DNA of 64,000 nt, taken from the NCBI RefSeq assembly GCF_018219155.1, contig NZ_CP056123.1, positions 744,001-808,000 on the forward strand. Reading direction: 5' to 3'. The notes beneath the pieces are model-generated. The model did no database searches. It was not told the DNA's origin and saw only the letters and a list, made by a program, of their open reading frames with translations. This DNA comes from Moritella sp. 24 (GTDB taxonomy: Bacteria > Pseudomonadota > Gammaproteobacteria > Enterobacterales > Moritellaceae). Shown here one piece after another: positions 48,791-57,814 of this stretch. Position 1 is the first letter of the stretch. Each line of letters starts with the position of its first letter. Position numbers and translations under genes: made by a program.

Positions 48791-48988
48791 ATGGCGTTAG
48801 CTTGGTCAGACAGTGCTGAGATTGCAATTACGTTAGCTGAACATTATCCAGAACAAGACCCACAACAAGTCAGATTTACGGATTTACGTAAGATGATATT
48901 AGGGTTAGATGAGTTTACCGATGATCCTAATCATTGTGGTGAACGAGTTCTTGAAGCAGTGATGCTTGCTTGGATTGATGAATATTAA
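48791..48988 (+). CDS. iscX: IscX
   Basis: A 65-residue acidic protein starting MALAWSDSAEIAITLAEHYP, with the typical YPEQDPQQVRFTDLRKMILG core and a WIDEY end. It binds IscS and modulates iron delivery and desulfurase activity. GGGAGG just before ATG 48791 decides the start; an in-frame codon at 48755 would lie inside the hairpin. It closes the isc operon. Confidence 0.95.
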   Translation: MALAWSDSAEIAITLAEHYPEQDPQQVRFTDLRKMILGLDEFTDDPNHCGERVLEAVMLAWIDEY

Positions 48989-49022
48989 CTATTTAATTGT
49001 TAATGGATAATCGTTAATACAG

Positions 49023-49068
49023 AATAAGCCCATGGTTAGCATTATGCTGATTGTGGGCTTTTTTTTGC
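49023..49068 (+). terminator. terminator of the isc operon
   Basis: Seven-bp stem AAGCCCA (49025-49031) / TGGGCTT (49054-49060), inner AGCAT/ATGCT pairing, then a run of T. Confidence 0.88.
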
Positions 49069-49154
49069 TTTAACTTATGAAAAACAAGATGAAATAATCT
49101 CGTTTTTCATTTTGTAACCTTGGTTCCGCGCATGGCTTAATTATCGTTGATGGG

Positions 49155-49194
49155 TTTTAATCTGTGGCCTAATTAACTATTCTACTTCATGGCG
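49155..49194. repeat. diverged direct repeat B, copy 1
   Basis: TTTTAATCTGTGGCCTAATT and the bases after it recur, with about one change in five, at 49570-49612. The two copies bracket the 35-residue membrane-protein gene. Confidence 0.55.
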
Positions 49195-49200
49195 TTATTT

Positions 49201-49308
49201 TCAGTTATTACTGTTTTTCTGACTAAAATAAAATGCAAAACCCAAACAAATAATCGCAGTTGTTCCTGAGATGGCCATTAAAATATAAGATGTATTTTCT
49301 GCACTCAT
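49201..49308 (-). CDS. 35-residue single-span membrane protein (unrecognised)
   Basis: A very short gene: ATG at 49306-49308, TGA at 49201-49203. It encodes MSAENTSYILMAISGTTAII followed by CLGFAFYFSQKNSNN. Residues about 8-28 form one membrane helix; the tail is polar. GGAG lies eight bases upstream of the ATG. I know of no family, and the function is unknown. It lies just after the isc operon on the other strand. Confidence 0.55.
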   Translation of the reverse strand: MSAENTSYILMAISGTTAIICLGFAFYFSQKNSNN

Positions 49309-49632
49309 TATTATATCTCCGTGTACTGGTCTATCTCTACGGGTGGTTATGAAAGTTCTTGTTTATCTTAATCATCATTGTAGAACACTACGTATAAAAT
49401 GTAATCTACATAAATTATGGAACCAATCAAAAAAGTGTGTCATTGCAGGTTTTTATTGAGGCCTGTTCGTTACACACTTTGTCTGGAATTAGTTCGCTAT
49501 ATTTCATGTCGCGAACCATTTTCACGACCTAATCTTACATAGCATGCGTTATACGCAGTGATTTTAGCCTTTTAGTTTGTGGCCAAATTAGCTATTTCAC
49601 TACAATCATGCGAATAAGGATGATTGGGTTTG
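49309..49632. other. gene-free stretch with inverted repeats
   Basis: About 320 bases. A 9-bp inverted repeat AAAGTGTGT (49432-49440) / ACACACTTT (49472-49480) and a small palindromic TGCGT/ACGCA near 49546-49558 are visible. Repeat B copy 2 lies at its right end. No credible ORF. Confidence 0.4.
49570..49612. repeat. diverged direct repeat B, copy 2
   Basis: Begins TTTTAGTTTGTGGCCAAATT and is similar to 49155-49194 along some 40 bases. Confidence 0.55.
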
Positions 49633-50007
49633 TTAATAGCCATTCGATACGTGTCTCTTACGGAAGAACAGGCCAATCGAGGAACCGAATATTAAAGAAA
49701 ATATAACTAGTAAGTCATATGAGTCCCAACCGGAATAGACTTCCCCTGTCAGTAAATAAAAACCTAAATAACCCAGTAATTCACTTAAAAACGCTGCTGT
49801 TATTGAGTGAACAATGGGGTAATGTAACTGACGATTAGTTATTAAAATAAAAATATATGTGGGTACGATAAAATATAGAATGAATAGAAAATATCCTCTC
49901 CACTCCGAATATTCATATGTAATGCTCATGTAACCCTCTATAAATCCTATAGTTATAGAAGATAAAGTAATAATGATGGTGGAAAAAAATATTAATTTCC
50001 AATTCAT
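49633..50007 (-). CDS. hypothetical polytopic membrane protein
   Basis: A 124-residue very hydrophobic protein with about four membrane segments: LIFFSTIIITLSSITIGFIE, GYFLFILYFIVPTYIFILIT, IVHSITAAFLSELLGYLGFY and LLVIFSLIFGSSIGLFFRKR. It ends with a short basic tail. No family is recognised. AAAGGG upstream of the ATG supports it as real. It is flanked by repeats in the iscX-pepB interval and has no counterpart in the E. coli order. Confidence 0.6.
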   Translation of the reverse strand: MNWKLIFFSTIIITLSSITIGFIEGYMSITYEYSEWRGYFLFILYFIVPTYIFILITNRQLHYPIVHSITAAFLSELLGYLGFYLLTGEVYSGWDSYDLLVIFSLIFGSSIGLFFRKRHVSNGY

Positions 50008-50115
50008 GACAATGCCCTTTAGGTGTAGTTTTTATATTAAACGTTGTTTTTTTAATGTTAGTTACCGCCAAAGGTGGCCTATGTTCAAAATCCAAGTAGA
50101 TAAAAATTTTATAAA

Positions 50116-50198
50116 GCCTCCTAATTGGAGGTTTTATAGATCTTGGGATAAAACAGTCTCTTAGCGGCCGATTGAACATAAAAGTGATTAATACGCAT
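50116..50198. repeat. diverged direct repeat A, copy 1
   Basis: About 83 bases starting with the hairpin CCTCC..GGAGG and a T-rich tail (TTTTATAGATCTTGGG), ending GAACATAAAAGTGATTAATA. It resembles copy 2 at about three bases in four (by eye). The hairpin plus T-run looks like a terminator. Confidence 0.7.
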
Positions 50199-50444
50199 GA
50201 AAATGAGGGTGGAATGAAAAGTGGATAACAATGGATTAAAATTTATGTTGGTGATGAGACTTTGTCTTTCAGAAAAATGGGGGGATAGGTTTACCCTACA
50301 AATATAAGTGAGTAATAAGGTAAACCTGAAGCCATGTGAGCAATGTCTTATCCTAAAAAGGAACCTGAACCTCTGAAAAACAAGGTAATGATAATGAATA
50401 TCATTAGCGTTTGCAATGCTTTTTTGTAGTGGGATAGTAAATTT

Positions 50445-50526
50445 GTCCTCCTTGTTGGAGGCTTTTTAGATCTAGGGCTTAAATAGTTCCTGAGCGGGCT
50501 ATTGCACATAAAGGTGATAATACGCA
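50445..50526. repeat. diverged direct repeat A, copy 2
   Basis: Same architecture as copy 1: CCTCC..GGAGG hairpin, CTTTTTAGATCTAGGG, then GCACATAAAGGTGATAATAC. Spacing between copies is about 330 bases. Confidence 0.7.
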
Positions 50527-50667
50527 GCGTCAAAAGGATGTTCGATCAAAATGTCGCTCGAAAAGCTTAAACCCTGATGATTACCGCTTAAATTGACAAC
50601 TTAATTCTGCACTGATTTGGTGATCTGTAGTTTCAGGTAAGATGGCCGTAAATGGCTGTATTTATCT

Positions 50668-50871
50668 ATGTTTGGCTCGTTACATCAACCTAAACCGATT
50701 CGCTTTCCATTCGCTCGCGTCAATCATGCCCTCGGCATAAAGCCCGGACCAATCATAAAAGTAGGGCGCGAAGCTATCCCCGATCATCGCATTGAGCGTG
50801 ATTTATATCATGACACTTTTTCCGATTTTTTTGCAAAAACCAGTTCGCTAAGGGGGATAAAAAAATTGTAG
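50668..50871 (+). CDS. doubtful 67-residue ORF or gene remnant
   Basis: It starts MFGSLHQPKPIRFPFARVNH and runs through GPIIKVGREAIPDHRIERDL to a basic end. Base and residue composition (Pro, Arg, His) is unlike the neighbours. There is no ribosome site, and an in-frame TAA lies just upstream of DGRKWLYLS. It may be the leftover of a transferred gene or chance. Function unknown. Confidence 0.3.
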   Translation: MFGSLHQPKPIRFPFARVNHALGIKPGPIIKVGREAIPDHRIERDLYHDTFSDFFAKTSSLRGIKKL

Positions 50872-51080
50872 TTTGAGATTATTCTATTGGTCGTGAAATG
50901 TTCGAAAAAAACGTTCATTTAAGTCGAACGAATTATTCATAGATACATTAAATGTCCAATTCGACTTTTAAGGTGTGGAATAATAAAGTGTTTAACCGTA
51001 CTTTTATGATACATAACCAAACAAATCATTAAAGTATTGTTATAGTAATCGCACTAACACGTCGATATTAAGGATATTTA

Positions 51081-52376
51081 ATGAAGGATTTCATGAGCGT
51101 AGAACTAACGCTTGCTCCCGCTGACAGTTTTTGGGGCAAGAATGCATTAGTGAGTTTTAATGCCGGAGTTGCATCTATTCATCTTGGTGATAATAGTGCT
51201 GACTACTCATTACAAGTACAACGTGCAGCACGTAAGTTATCAAATCAAGGCATAGGTAAAGTCAGCTTAAAAGGCGAGTTATGGAATACTGAGTTACGTA
51301 TTGCATTTGATCAAGGTTATTACACCGCGAAAGAAAATCAGGAAGCTTGTTTTGGTTTAGAGCTAGCAAGTGTCGCTGAGAAGAAAGACTTTTATGCTTT
51401 TCAGCAAGCAAGTCACTGGGTTCGTAAAACAATTAACACTGATGCAGAAGAAATGTATCCGGTTAAGCTAGCGCAAAGTGCAGCGGATCTATTATTGAAA
51501 ATAGCGCCTGAATCGATCACGTATAATATCATTGCGGGTGACGATTTATTAACACATGGCTTTACCGGTATTCATACCGTCGGTCGTGGCAGTCAACACC
51601 TTCCTGCAATGTTGCAATTAGACTTCAACCCAACAGGTGATGCTGATGCACCTATTGCAACAGCACTAGTAGGCAAGGGCATTACGTTTGACTCGGGTGG
51701 TTACAGCATTAAACCTTCTGATGGCATGGCTGTAATGAAAAGTGATATGGGCGGTGCAGCGACATTAACTGGCGCACTTGCTTTAGCGATTAGCCAAGGT
51801 TTAGATAAACGTGTACAGCTATTCTTATGCTGTGCTGAGAACATGATCAGCAGCAATGCCTTTAAACTGGGTGATATTATTACCTACAAAAATGATATCA
51901 CTGTAGAAGTGCTTAATACTGATGCTGAAGGTCGTTTAGTGCTAGCTGACGGTTTGCTGGCTGCAGAAGAGAACGCGCCACAACGCTTGATTGATGCCGC
52001 GACATTGACTGGTGCAGCTAAGATGGCGCTTGGTCGTGATTATAATGCACTATTTGGCTTTGATCAGAACTTCGTTAACTCAGTATTAGCAAATGCGAAA
52101 GCAGAAAATGAGTTTGCTTGGCAACTACCACTAGAAAAATGGCATCAACAGCAATTGCCATCGAGCTTTGCTGATATGGCAAATATCCATGCCGGTGAAG
52201 GTCGTGCTGGAGCATCTACTGCTGCGGCATTCTTATCACGTTTTGTACGTGAAGATGGACAAGGTTGGTTGCATTTAGATTTAGCAGGTTGTTATCAAAA
52301 GGCAGCGAATGATCTATGGGCGACGGGTGCGAAAGGGCATGGTATCCGCACATTAGCTAAAACATTACTTGATTAA
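51081..52376 (+). CDS. pepB: aminopeptidase B
   Basis: A 431-residue M17 leucyl-aminopeptidase-family enzyme. Metal-site motifs are ALVGKGITFDSGGYSIKPSD, MKSDMGGAA and NTDAEGRLVLADGL, with HLDLAG near the end. PepB trims N-terminal residues from peptides. In E. coli pepB directly follows iscX; here 2.1 kb separates them. Two ATGs (51081 and 51093) both have AAGGA-type sites, so four residues at the start are uncertain. A terminator follows. Confidence 0.95.
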   Translation: MKDFMSVELTLAPADSFWGKNALVSFNAGVASIHLGDNSADYSLQVQRAARKLSNQGIGKVSLKGELWNTELRIAFDQGYYTAKENQEACFGLELASVAEKKDFYAFQQASHWVRKTINTDAEEMYPVKLAQSAADLLLKIAPESITYNIIAGDDLLTHGFTGIHTVGRGSQHLPAMLQLDFNPTGDADAPIATALVGKGITFDSGGYSIKPSDGMAVMKSDMGGAATLTGALALAISQGLDKRVQLFLCCAENMISSNAFKLGDIITYKNDITVEVLNTDAEGRLVLADGLLAAEENAPQRLIDAATLTGAAKMALGRDYNALFGFDQNFVNSVLANAKAENEFAWQLPLEKWHQQQLPSSFADMANIHAGEGRAGASTAAAFLSRFVREDGQGWLHLDLAGCYQKAANDLWATGAKGHGIRTLAKTLLD

Positions 52377-52402
52377 CTCATCCCCGTTTTAAGAAAGTGA
52401 AT

Positions 52403-52450
52403 AAGCCCGAATTAATTTGGATATAGCATCCATAATTCGGGCTTTTTATT
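52403..52450 (+). terminator. terminator after pepB
   Basis: Twelve-bp stem AAGCCCGAATTA (52403-52414) / TAATTCGGGCTT (52433-52444), inner TGGA/TCCA pairing, T-run after it. Confidence 0.92.
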
Positions 52451-52593
52451 ATTTAATGACTCATCATAAATATCCTGAATAATGCTATGAACGAATAAAC
52501 ACACCACGATTTAGTTATAAATGCTGATAAATCCGCCTCTCCAGTTTATTTTATTGCTTAAGACTTGTTTTATGCTAATATTCGCGCCCCTTA

Positions 52594-52638
52594 AAATGCT
52601 CAAACGCTCAGATGCGCTAACGCTCAAATGCTCAAATG
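52594..52638. repeat. short imperfect tandem repeat before nupC
   Basis: Four to five imperfect copies of a roughly 10-base unit (ATGCTCAAAC, GCTCAGATGC, GCTCAAATGC...). It lies just upstream of the transporter start and may vary in length. Confidence 0.6.
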
Positions 52639-52650
52639 CAAATGGAAAAC

Positions 52651-53919
52651 ATGGAAACAATAATTAGTCTTATCGGGATTTTAGTCCTACTTGGTGTCGC
52701 TTATCTTCTTTCTGAAAATAAAAAAGCAATCAACTTAAGAACCGTTGGTTTTGCTTTTTTAATTCAATTTCTATTAGGCGGTTTCATCTTATACTCTGCA
52801 ATTGGGCAGACAATCATATTAACGATTGCTGATGGTATATCTGCTGTTATTGGTTACAGTAATGACGGTATTAGCTTTCTTTTCGGTGGTTTAGTTAGCG
52901 ATAAAATGTATGAACTCTTTGGTGGTGGCGGTTTTGTCATCGCATTGCAAGTATTACCTATTATTGTATTTTTCTCGTCATTATCAGCGGTATTATATTA
53001 TTTAGGCATTATGCCCTTAGTGGTTAAGTGGATTGGCGGGGCAATGCAAAAGCTACTGAAAACCAGTAAAGCTGAGTCTATGTCTGCGACTGCTAATATC
53101 TTTCTAGGTGTTACCGAAGCGCCACTACTTGTTAAACCTTACTTGCCTAAAATGACGCGTTCTGAATTATTTGCCATTATGTGCGGTGGCCTTGCATCTA
53201 TTGCTGGTACGGTATTGGCAAGTTATGCACAAATGGGCGTTCCTATGGAATACTTATTAGCAGCATCGTTTATGGCTGCGCCAGGCGGTTTGCTATTTGC
53301 CAAAATCCTGATACCTGAAACAGAGACGATTGTAGAGCAAGATTTAGCTGACAAGGATGAATATGAACCTTCGAATATTGTTGAAGCTGCAGCAACAGGA
53401 GCATCAAGCGGTGTTAGATTAGCGATCGAAGTAGGCGGAATGTTACTTGCGTTTGTTAGTTTAGTCGCATTGTTAAACGGTATACTTGGTGGTATTGGCG
53501 GTTGGTTAGGTTATCCTGAACTGAGTTTACAGCTAATGCTTGGCTACCTTTTTTCTCCGGTTGCATTTTTAATGGGTGTGCCTTGGAATGAGGCTATGCT
53601 GGCAGGTTCATTCATTGGCCAAAAAATTGTTATTAATGAGTTTTTTGCTTATATCAATTTAGTGCCTTATCTTAATGGCGATATGCTTGTTAATGCAACT
53701 GGCATGGCAATGACAGAAAAAACCCAACTGATCCTCTCGTTTGCACTGTGTGGTTTTGCGAATTTGGGTACTATCGCGATTGCTATCGCAGGTATTGGCA
53801 TGATGGTGCCGGAGCGACGTTCAGAAGTATCTCAATTAGCGTTGAAGGCACTTGTTGCAGGTATATTGTCTAATCTGATGGCTGCAACAATTGCAGGGCT
53901 GTTTTTTGGATTAAGTTAA
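52651..53919 (+). CDS. NupC-family concentrative nucleoside transporter
   Basis: A 422-residue polytopic inner-membrane protein of the CNT family. ETIISLIGILVLLGVAYLLS is the first helix; GVTEAPLLVKPYLPKMTRSE and FAIMCGGLASIAGTVLASYA are the conserved core, with EVGGMLLAFVSLVALLNGIL later. CNT proteins import nucleosides with H+ or Na+. GGA spaced from ATG 52651 and similarity to NupC from METII onward favour this start over 52636. It ends with a terminator shared by the next gene. Confidence 0.93.
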   Translation: METIISLIGILVLLGVAYLLSENKKAINLRTVGFAFLIQFLLGGFILYSAIGQTIILTIADGISAVIGYSNDGISFLFGGLVSDKMYELFGGGGFVIALQVLPIIVFFSSLSAVLYYLGIMPLVVKWIGGAMQKLLKTSKAESMSATANIFLGVTEAPLLVKPYLPKMTRSELFAIMCGGLASIAGTVLASYAQMGVPMEYLLAASFMAAPGGLLFAKILIPETETIVEQDLADKDEYEPSNIVEAAATGASSGVRLAIEVGGMLLAFVSLVALLNGILGGIGGWLGYPELSLQLMLGYLFSPVAFLMGVPWNEAMLAGSFIGQKIVINEFFAYINLVPYLNGDMLVNATGMAMTEKTQLILSFALCGFANLGTIAIAIAGIGMMVPERRSEVSQLALKALVAGILSNLMAATIAGLFFGLS

Positions 53920-53942
53920 CGTTTAGAGTCAGTGTATTTGAT

Positions 53943-53992
53943 ACACCATCCTATTTATACACTGCGTATAGCAAATAGGATGGTGTGTTTTA
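53943..53992. terminator. bidirectional terminator, nucleoside transporter and secreted-protein genes
   Basis: Fourteen-bp perfect stem ACACCATCCTATTT (53943-53956) / AAATAGGATGGTGT (53973-53986), followed by GTTTTATTTT. Confidence 0.88.
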
Positions 53993-53994
53993 TT

Positions 53995-54999
53995 TTATTT
54001 AAAGTCACCATTCATGTAACGATAAAATGATGGGTTAACCCATACTGTCGTTGGTGTTACTTCAGCACCGTTCATTGTTACACTCACTTGTTTCGCCTGT
54101 AGTTTAGCTTTAGCTGGTAACGTTAATAAGTCAATTTTATAGTTGTTGATGGTTACGTTGTTTTCTATCAGTACACTGTAATTAGCTGTTTTTGTGTATG
54201 ATCGATAGAACGGCTGCCACCAAGATTCAGCAATTAACCCTGTCTCTTTAGCTGTATCTTTTTTAGCATATTTGTTAATTAATGCCATAAACTTGTTTTT
54301 GTTTACAGTGTTTTCAAACTCAAAATCCAAGTTATATTCTTTTACGACTGAAACCATTTTACCGCTCTCTAAAGTCGTTACAGAGTAGTTTGGTTCGCCC
54401 CATTCAGGCAAATATTCAAATGCAGATGATTTCGGCGTTAACTGTACTTTGGGATCAAAGCCTTCACTTTTCATTAAATACAATAACTGAGTAGCATGCT
54501 TAATATTGTTATGGCCATAACGGATCATAAGCGCTGTATTGAAGTTTGAATCATCTTTCATGTTAATCACGTTATAACCCGTGGTGTAACCATGATCGAT
54601 AAGGCTATTAAGTTGCTTAAGCGCTTTTTTATCTTGGATGATCGTCGCGCTACTCCATTTATTTAACACTCGCTCAACGATGTTTTTATCAGACAGGTTA
54701 CCAATATAGTTTCCTGATGGTTCATTATAGTCATTTACAAAAGAGGTTAGCTTTAGCGACATTGTTTTTGTGTTGGCTAAATCTTTTGTAGTGATAATGC
54801 CCATATCAACTAATAGTGCATCTGCTTGAGAAGCTGCTTCACTTCCTGTTGCTTTTGCAATTTTATCTTGATTGTAAGTTAATGCTAACTCCTTCAGGTT
54901 TAGCGCATTGATTGCTAAATCTGTTGTCATTACGTTAGCATGGGTTGCCAGTGGAAATAGAACTAAGGTCATCATTGTTGTAACTGATTTCAATTTCAT
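53995..54999 (-). CDS. unrecognised secreted protein
   Basis: I do not recognise this 334-residue protein. It has a signal peptide (MKLKSVTTMMTLVLFPLATH, cleaved near HAN). The mature part is rich in Lys, Asn, Thr and Leu, helical in the first half, then mixed. Features are GYNVINMKDDSNFNTALMIR, then RYGHNNIKHATQLLYLMKSE and a Trp-rich ESWWQPFYRSYTK. No catalytic motif stands out. A GTG at 55011 could also start it. It is monocistronic, and its 3' end meets that of the nucleoside transporter. Confidence 0.65.
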   Translation of the reverse strand: MKLKSVTTMMTLVLFPLATHANVMTTDLAINALNLKELALTYNQDKIAKATGSEAASQADALLVDMGIITTKDLANTKTMSLKLTSFVNDYNEPSGNYIGNLSDKNIVERVLNKWSSATIIQDKKALKQLNSLIDHGYTTGYNVINMKDDSNFNTALMIRYGHNNIKHATQLLYLMKSEGFDPKVQLTPKSSAFEYLPEWGEPNYSVTTLESGKMVSVVKEYNLDFEFENTVNKNKFMALINKYAKKDTAKETGLIAESWWQPFYRSYTKTANYSVLIENNVTINNYKIDLLTLPAKAKLQAKQVSVTMNGAEVTPTTVWVNPSFYRYMNGDFK

Positions 55000-55220
55000 C
55001 GGTATATTCACTTATCCATAAAGATATATTAACTCAATATGTCGCAACTGAGTTCATGTTTAGAGTTTTGTGCTAATTAATGCGGCGCATTATATAGGTA
55101 TAGTTATGGAATGAATAGGCAATAAAAGGGAGAATAAATAATAGCGTTATTTAATAGTGTTATTGTATTATTAGCGATTAAATCAGATGAAAAATGACTG
55201 TTAATTTATATTTTTAGACG

Positions 55221-55272
55221 AAAAAATCCCGCTTGATAATTTATGAAAACTATCAGTAGCGGGATTTTATTT
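55221..55272 (-). terminator. terminator of fadE
   Basis: Eleven-bp stem AAAATCCCGCT (55223-55233) / AGCGGGATTTT (55258-55268), inner TGATA/TATCA pairing. On the minus strand a T-run follows. Confidence 0.88.
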
Positions 55273-55294
55273 AAGTTAAGCGCTTACTTTAAAA

Positions 55295-57814
55295 CTAAGC
55301 TGCTGTTACTGCTTTTTTCTTTTTAGGTGCTGCTTTTTGTGTAACGCCTGCTTGAGCACGTGCACGCCAATCACCGTTTAGTTGGTTAACTAACGATTTG
55401 TCAGCTGCAAGTACTTCAGGGTCAAAGTCATCAACGTTAATTGTACGTAAACGACCAACTTCAGCTACTTTTAATAGTTCAGCTTCATCTGCCGTGATTT
55501 GTTTGTTAGCCAGCGCTATATCAGCAAATTTGTCTAAGTAAATAAATGCTTGTTTCGCACCATTCTCTTTACAAACACGGATGAAGATAGGTTCTGCAAC
55601 AATAACGTCTCTCAAGGCTTTCTCTTGTAGACCTACAGGGTTACCTTCTTCTTCAGTTAGGTACATATCTGTTGCTAGGCGGCTACGTGTATCAGAAGGT
55701 ACTTGTAGTAAACCTGCAACAACATGGTCTAGTTTATCAGTAGGACGTGATAGACGCGTACCTGCTGGTAATACCATTGCACGTAATGCGATACCAACAA
55801 CACGAACAGGGAAGTTACGTAGTAATTCATCAATCGCTTGTTCAGCTTTGAATAATGAATCTTGTAGTGCCCAGTGTACTAATGGTAAATCAGCTTTTTG
55901 ACGACCTTCATCTTCAAAACGTTTTAGCGTTGCAGACGATAGGTATAGTTGGCTTAAGATATCACCTAAACGTGCAGAAACACGTTCTTTACGTTTTAGG
56001 TCACCACCGAGTACGCCCATCGCTACATCAGATAAGAACGCTAAGTTAGCACTTAAACGGTTCATCTGTTGATAGTACTGCGCTGTTTCATCTTTAAATG
56101 GTGCTGCAGACCCTTTACCGTTAGTCACGCCCATTACGAATGAACGGAAGAAGTTAGACATTGCAAAGCCGATATGACCGAACAGTGCTGCATCAAAGTC
56201 TTGTAGCCCTTTCTTATGATCTTCAAGTGCTGCTGCAGTTAATTCTGGTAATACGAACGGATGACAACGGATTGCACCTTGACCATAAATGATCAGGTTA
56301 CGCGTTAGAATGTTTGCACCTTCTACTGTAATTGCAACTGGCGCCGCTTGGTAACCACGACCTGCCATGTTGTTTGGACCAAGACAGATACCTTTACCAC
56401 CTGAAATGTCCATTGCATCGATAGCACATTTTTGAGCACGGTCTGTTAAATGCATTTTAACAATCGCAGTGATTACTGATGGTTTCTCACCTAAATCAAT
56501 TGCACTTGTTGTTAGCGTTGATGCTGCGCCCATCAGGTAAGCATTACCACCGATACGTGCTAGTGGCTCTTCAATACCTTCCATTTTACCAATCGCAACT
56601 TTAAATTGACGACGGATAGCTGTGTAAGAGCCCATACCTAGTGCTGCAAGTTTAACTGCACCTGCAGAGCATGACGGAAGGGTAATACCACGACCTACAG
56701 ACAGACATTCAACTAGCATGCGCCAGCCTTGACCAGCCATTTCTGGACCACCAATGATGTAGTCTAATGGTACGAATACTTCGTTACCTTTAGTTGGACC
56801 ATTTTGGAACGGTAAGTTAAGTGGGAAGTGACGACGACCCGTTTCAACACCTGGGATATCCGTAGGGATAAGCGCACAAGTAATACCGATGTCTTCTTTA
56901 TCACCAAGTAGACCATCTGGATCACGCAGTTTAATTGCAAGACCAAGTACAGTCGCAACAGGTGCAAGTGTAATATAACGTTTGTTCCAAGTCAGTTTCA
57001 TACCCAGAACTTCTTTACCTTCGAATTCGCCTTTACACACGATACCGAAATCAGGGATTGCACCTGCATCAGAACCGGCTTCAGGACTTGTTAGTGCGAA
57101 ACATGGAATTTCTTCACCAACAGCAAGACGAGGAAGGTAGTAATCTTGTTGCTCTTTAGTACCGTAATGTTGTAGTAATTCACCAGGTCCTAATGAGTTA
57201 GGTACACCAACTGTGCTCGCCATTACAGCGCTTGAGCCAGTTAGTTTTTGCAGTACCATTGATTGTGCTAATGCTGAAAATTCTAGACCACCGTATTTTT
57301 TCTTGATGATCATTGCGAAGAAGCCCTTAGTTTTAAGGAATTCCCACAGCTCTGGAGGTAAGTCTGCACGATTGTGAGTGATATCAAACTCATCAGCCAT
57401 GCGACATGCTTCTTCAACAGGGCCGTCAAGGAAAGCGCGTTCTTCTGCAGTTAGTGCTGGTGCAGGCACATTATGCAGTTTTTCCCAATTTGGCTTACCG
57501 CTAAATAAATCAGCGTCCCACCAAGTTGTACCTGCTTCCAATGCTTCAGTCTCAGTTTGAGACATCTCAGGCATTATTTTACGAAAGCCTTTTAAGATTG
57601 GTGCTGTTAAATAGCCTTGACGAATACTGGTGATGTTTAATGGTATCGCAATTACAGCTGTTATTATCCAGATAGCTAGTGGTACATCACCGAAATATGA
57701 AACGGCTGCAAGTGCGACAAAAAACGCACCAGTAAAAGCAGCTAATGATGCTCGTTGGTAAGATAATGTACCAAATATTGCCACTAAGGCTAATAGTGAA
57801 ATTGTGGTTGCCAT
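55295..57814 (-). CDS. fadE: acyl-CoA dehydrogenase FadE
   Basis: An 839-residue FadE, a little longer than the E. coli protein. Two N-terminal membrane-like segments (about residues 3-60) precede the dehydrogenase core. Core motifs are [38 protein letters not shown] and [20 protein letters not shown]. It carries out the first, FAD-linked step of beta-oxidation. The last 15 residues are Lys/Ala-rich. AAGGAG lies seven bases upstream of the ATG. A FadR-like operator 40-55 bases upstream suggests repression when fatty acids are scarce. Confidence 0.96.
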   Translation of the reverse strand: MATTISLLALVAIFGTLSYQRASLAAFTGAFFVALAAVSYFGDVPLAIWIITAVIAIPLNITSIRQGYLTAPILKGFRKIMPEMSQTETEALEAGTTWWDADLFSGKPNWEKLHNVPAPALTAEERAFLDGPVEEACRMADEFDITHNRADLPPELWEFLKTKGFFAMIIKKKYGGLEFSALAQSMVLQKLTGSSAVMASTVGVPNSLGPGELLQHYGTKEQQDYYLPRLAVGEEIPCFALTSPEAGSDAGAIPDFGIVCKGEFEGKEVLGMKLTWNKRYITLAPVATVLGLAIKLRDPDGLLGDKEDIGITCALIPTDIPGVETGRRHFPLNLPFQNGPTKGNEVFVPLDYIIGGPEMAGQGWRMLVECLSVGRGITLPSCSAGAVKLAALGMGSYTAIRRQFKVAIGKMEGIEEPLARIGGNAYLMGAASTLTTSAIDLGEKPSVITAIVKMHLTDRAQKCAIDAMDISGGKGICLGPNNMAGRGYQAAPVAITVEGANILTRNLIIYGQGAIRCHPFVLPELTAAALEDHKKGLQDFDAALFGHIGFAMSNFFRSFVMGVTNGKGSAAPFKDETAQYYQQMNRLSANLAFLSDVAMGVLGGDLKRKERVSARLGDILSQLYLSSATLKRFEDEGRQKADLPLVHWALQDSLFKAEQAIDELLRNFPVRVVGIALRAMVLPAGTRLSRPTDKLDHVVAGLLQVPSDTRSRLATDMYLTEEEGNPVGLQEKALRDVIVAEPIFIRVCKENGAKQAFIYLDKFADIALANKQITADEAELLKVAEVGRLRTINVDDFDPEVLAADKSLVNQLNGDWRARAQAGVTQKAAPKKKKAVTAA

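Larger units (their letters stand above)
50008..50667. other. gene-poor repeat-containing stretch
   Basis: Besides the two copies of repeat A, it has an inverted repeat AGGTTTACC (50287-50295) / GGTAAACCT (50319-50327). Minus-strand reading frames here share a peptide pattern only because they read through the two DNA repeats; they lack ribosome sites and I do not call them genes. Confidence 0.45.

Noticed and set aside
49540-49612. Integron attC-like site (GCATGCGTTATACGCA)
   Set aside because: The palindrome is short and lacks the attC core and paired boxes; no integrase nearby.
49913-50179. Minus-strand ORF of 88 codons and a similar one at 50348-50533 as a protein family
   Set aside because: The shared peptide pattern comes from reading the same DNA repeat; no ribosome sites, and the first overlaps the 124-residue gene.
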